NCBI GenBank assembly: GCA_026002975.1
Contig: BPGJ01000010.1
Coordinates: 33,696 to 97,695 of the forward strand
Reading direction: 5' to 3'
Source of the DNA: Acidimicrobiia bacterium
Lineage (GTDB): Bacteria; Actinomycetota; Acidimicrobiia; Spongiisociales; ZC4RG35
DNA: 64,000 nt
Below the pieces are notes generated by a model. It was not told the DNA's origin, searched no databases, and saw nothing but the letters and a program-made list of their open reading frames with translations. Position numbers and translations under genes: made by a program. Positions 62,740 to 64,000 of the stretch are shown piece by piece (the first letter of the stretch is position 1; every line of letters begins with the position of its first letter).

Positions 62740-62916
62740 ATGAACCGCCTTTTCGCCTACGCCCTCCAGTCCGAACGCGGTGCCAACCTCGTCGAATACG
62801 GCCTACTGGTGATCCTCATCGCGATCGTCGCGCTTGCAGCCGTTCAACTCGCAGGCAGCGAGGTTAGCGCTCAGTACAGCGAGATCGCTTCCGGACTAGT
62901 CGCCGCAGGCACCTGA
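62740..62916 (+). CDS. Flp-type pilin
   Basis: This 58-aa prepilin has NRLFAYALQSERG before the prepilin-peptidase site. Cleavage is expected in RG-ANLVEYGLL, with the required Glu at +5 and Tyr at +6. The following hydrophobic helix (GLLVILIAIVALAAVQLAG) packs into the filament, and the tail SAQYSEIASGL resembles other Flp pilins. It would be the major subunit of a Tad-type pilus or a related thin filament. ATG 62728 would add four residues. No Tad assembly genes are within the window; they may lie elsewhere. Confidence 0.85.
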   Translation: MNRLFAYALQSERGANLVEYGLLVILIAIVALAAVQLAGSEVSAQYSEIASGLVAAGT

Positions 62917-62994
62917 ACTTGGGTCTCCCGACCTATGGCCAGGTACACGGCTGCCGATAGCGTAACGCTCGCAAGCCTATCCAAAGGAGGTTCG

Positions 62995-63187
62995 ATGCTT
63001 GCTCTCTGGTCCAAGATCACGGCCTGGCTCTCCGACGAAGAGCGGGGCGCCTCGATGGTCGAGTACGCGCTGCTCGTCGTGCTTGATCGCCATCGTCGCC
63101 ATCCTCGCCATCCACCTTCGCCGGTCGGGCAGTGTCTCGGTGACCTTCTCCGACATCGCCAGCGGGCTTGGCCAGTCAGCTCGCTAA
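62995..63187 (+). CDS. Second Flp-type pilin, frame broken in assembly
   Basis: This pilin of about 63 aa starts LALWSKITAWLSDEERG at ATG 62995 behind an ideal AAAGGAGG ribosome site. The cleavage/assembly motif is RG-ASMVEYALLVV. An extra T near 63083 interrupts the hydrophobic helix. Removing it joins LLVVLIAIVAILAI to the second frame, ending TFSDIASGLGQSAR, which matches the tail of the first pilin. It is a tandem duplicate of the 62740 gene and is followed by a terminator. Confidence 0.8.
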
Positions 63188-63236
63188 GCCTGCGGCTCTA
63201 AACGGACCACCACCTTGAGCTGCTGAGGTAACTCTG

Positions 63237-63273
63237 CGGGGGGCACCCAGTGCACGGGGATGCCCCCCGTTTC
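63237..63273 (+). terminator. Rho-independent terminator after the pilin genes
   Basis: CGGGGGGCA (63237-63245) pairs perfectly with TGCCCCCCG (63261-63269) around a 15-nt loop, followed by TTTCC. The 9-bp G/C-rich stem is placed 50 nt after the second pilin stop. The T tract is short. Confidence 0.7.
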
Positions 63274-63468
63274 CTACGTTGTGTGAGGCTCCCAGAGCCT
63301 CAGGCCGCTGTTCCACTCCGGACAACGCTCCCCAGCACGAGACCGTGGTCAGGCTGCAAGTGCAACCCCGGGACGACCGGAGAGATACTTCAGCTGGACC
63401 CTGGCGAATCCGACTGGAACCCTAGCGCTGCCAAGCCAAGTCCACCCAGCCTTCCTCCCGTCGTGCCT

Positions 63469-64000
63469 CAGTCCCAACCCTCGCTTAGCAACGCTCGGTA
63501 CAGCCCCTCCTCCTCCCGAATGACCTGCGCCCTTCGACTCCGTACGCCTCGAAGATGCTCCATCCATATCATCGTCGCCGCGGCGCGCGCGCGTGAACTC
63601 GCGATAGAACTCCCCGCCGAAGAGCTCTGCCCGATCGTCTATGAACAGCACGCGACTGCTCGGCCAGAAGGCATATGCGATGTACCCCCCGGCGATGTCG
63701 TCGTGGAATAATGGACGGCTCTCCGGCACACCCGCCTCGTAGACGCCTCGATCGGGAATCTCTCTTCGTCCAGCCCTCGGAACGGCGCGCTGATGCTCAG
63801 CGGCGTCAGGGCGACGACCCCAACCAGGATCACAGTCGGGATCACACTCCTAGTTCGGTCGTCCTGCCTACCCGACCTGGCAGCGTCCCGGGCCGCCCGA
63901 GCCGTAGCGGGAGCTCGCCCCGATCCAGCCGAGCGGCATCGACCGGATCGGATTCGGCGCCCGAGAGCCGCGAACGGAAGCACCAACCAGAGATCTCGTG
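63469..64000 (-). CDS. Membrane protein, 3' part only, several frame breaks
   Basis: The window edge cuts this minus-strand gene. Three frames together give a continuous C-terminal segment. A helix (VIPTVILVGVVALTPLSI) comes first, then APFRGLDEERFPIEA, then in the next frame PLFHDDIAGGYIAYAFWPSSRVLFIDDRAELFGGEF, then in the third IREEEGLYRALLSEGWD and stop at 63469. The 'GGYIAY...VFIDDRAELFG' pattern is common at the end of large polytopic membrane proteins resembling GT-C glycosyltransferases. At least two single-base breaks (near 63745 and 63590) are inferred. Function unknown. The 195 nt between the terminator and this stop hold no recognisable feature. Confidence 0.6.

Overview
The window is high-GC actinobacterial DNA, probably from the class Acidimicrobiia or a close relative. 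It carries a Pup-proteasome locus (pup, dop, pafA, prcA, prcB, arc), PafBC, HelY, a DUF4193 protein, RapZ/GlmR and an scp/xer/tlyA/nadK/recN block, all in gene orders familiar from Mycobacterium and Streptomyces. Most genes lie on the minus strand in tight runs where stops and starts overlap by 1-4 nt. Translational coupling is therefore the usual arrangement.

Layout. 0-12.8 kb (minus): rluB, scpB, scpA, an HD-domain gene, a DksA-type zinc finger, xerD, ald, a NUDIX gene, pyrG, an acyl-CoA ligase/enoyl-CoA hydratase pair, recN, nadK, tlyA. This matches the mycobacterial tlyA-nadK-recN-pyrG-nudix-xerD-scpAB-rluB order with a fatty-acid pair inserted. 12.9-18.7 kb: rhomboid, HAD phosphatase, M20 peptidase, NUDIX, GNAT, polyprenol-phosphate mannose synthase-like GT2, DUF4193, lipid kinase. 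18.7-33 kb: helY, tatC, tatB-like, pafC, pafB, pafA, prcA, prcB, pup, dop, arc, a divergent ferredoxin, trmI, and a tRNA thiolation pair (ttuA with a TtuB-like sulfur carrier). 33-38 kb: small membrane proteins, an MFS transporter, a DUF2236 gene, a doxX/hxlR pair around a palindromic operator, a SIMPL lipoprotein, tRNA-Leu(GAG). 38-46 kb: secG, gpmA, a DUF222/HNH gene behind a near-ideal LexA box, tpiA, pgk, glmR, rapZ, uvrC. 47-52 kb: surface genes, namely a Tat-exported Thr-rich LPTTG protein, a small membrane protein, an HTTM-family protein and a polytopic membrane protein in one coupled operon, then a UDP-glucuronate decarboxylase-like SDR and a GT2-methyltransferase fusion. 52-60.5 kb: uvrA (with a LexA-like box), a lower-GC patch with a GT87-type gene and an IS256 transposase remnant, uvrB, another polytopic membrane protein, coaE. 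60.5-64 kb: a NarL-type two-component system, two Flp pilins, a terminator, and the 3' part of a membrane protein.

Functional themes: DNA repair and its control (recN, uvrABC, PafBC, two SOS-like boxes), protein turnover by pupylation, Tat export, lower glycolysis (tpi, pgk, gpm), and a cell-surface/glycosylation layer.

Sequence quality: about twenty genes or gene segments are broken by single-base indels, often in homopolymers. Many are essential genes (pgk, tpiA, gpmA) or highly conserved (uvrA, uvrB), and most breaks lie right of 38 kb. I read these as assembly errors, annotate the whole locus as one gene, and give the break point.
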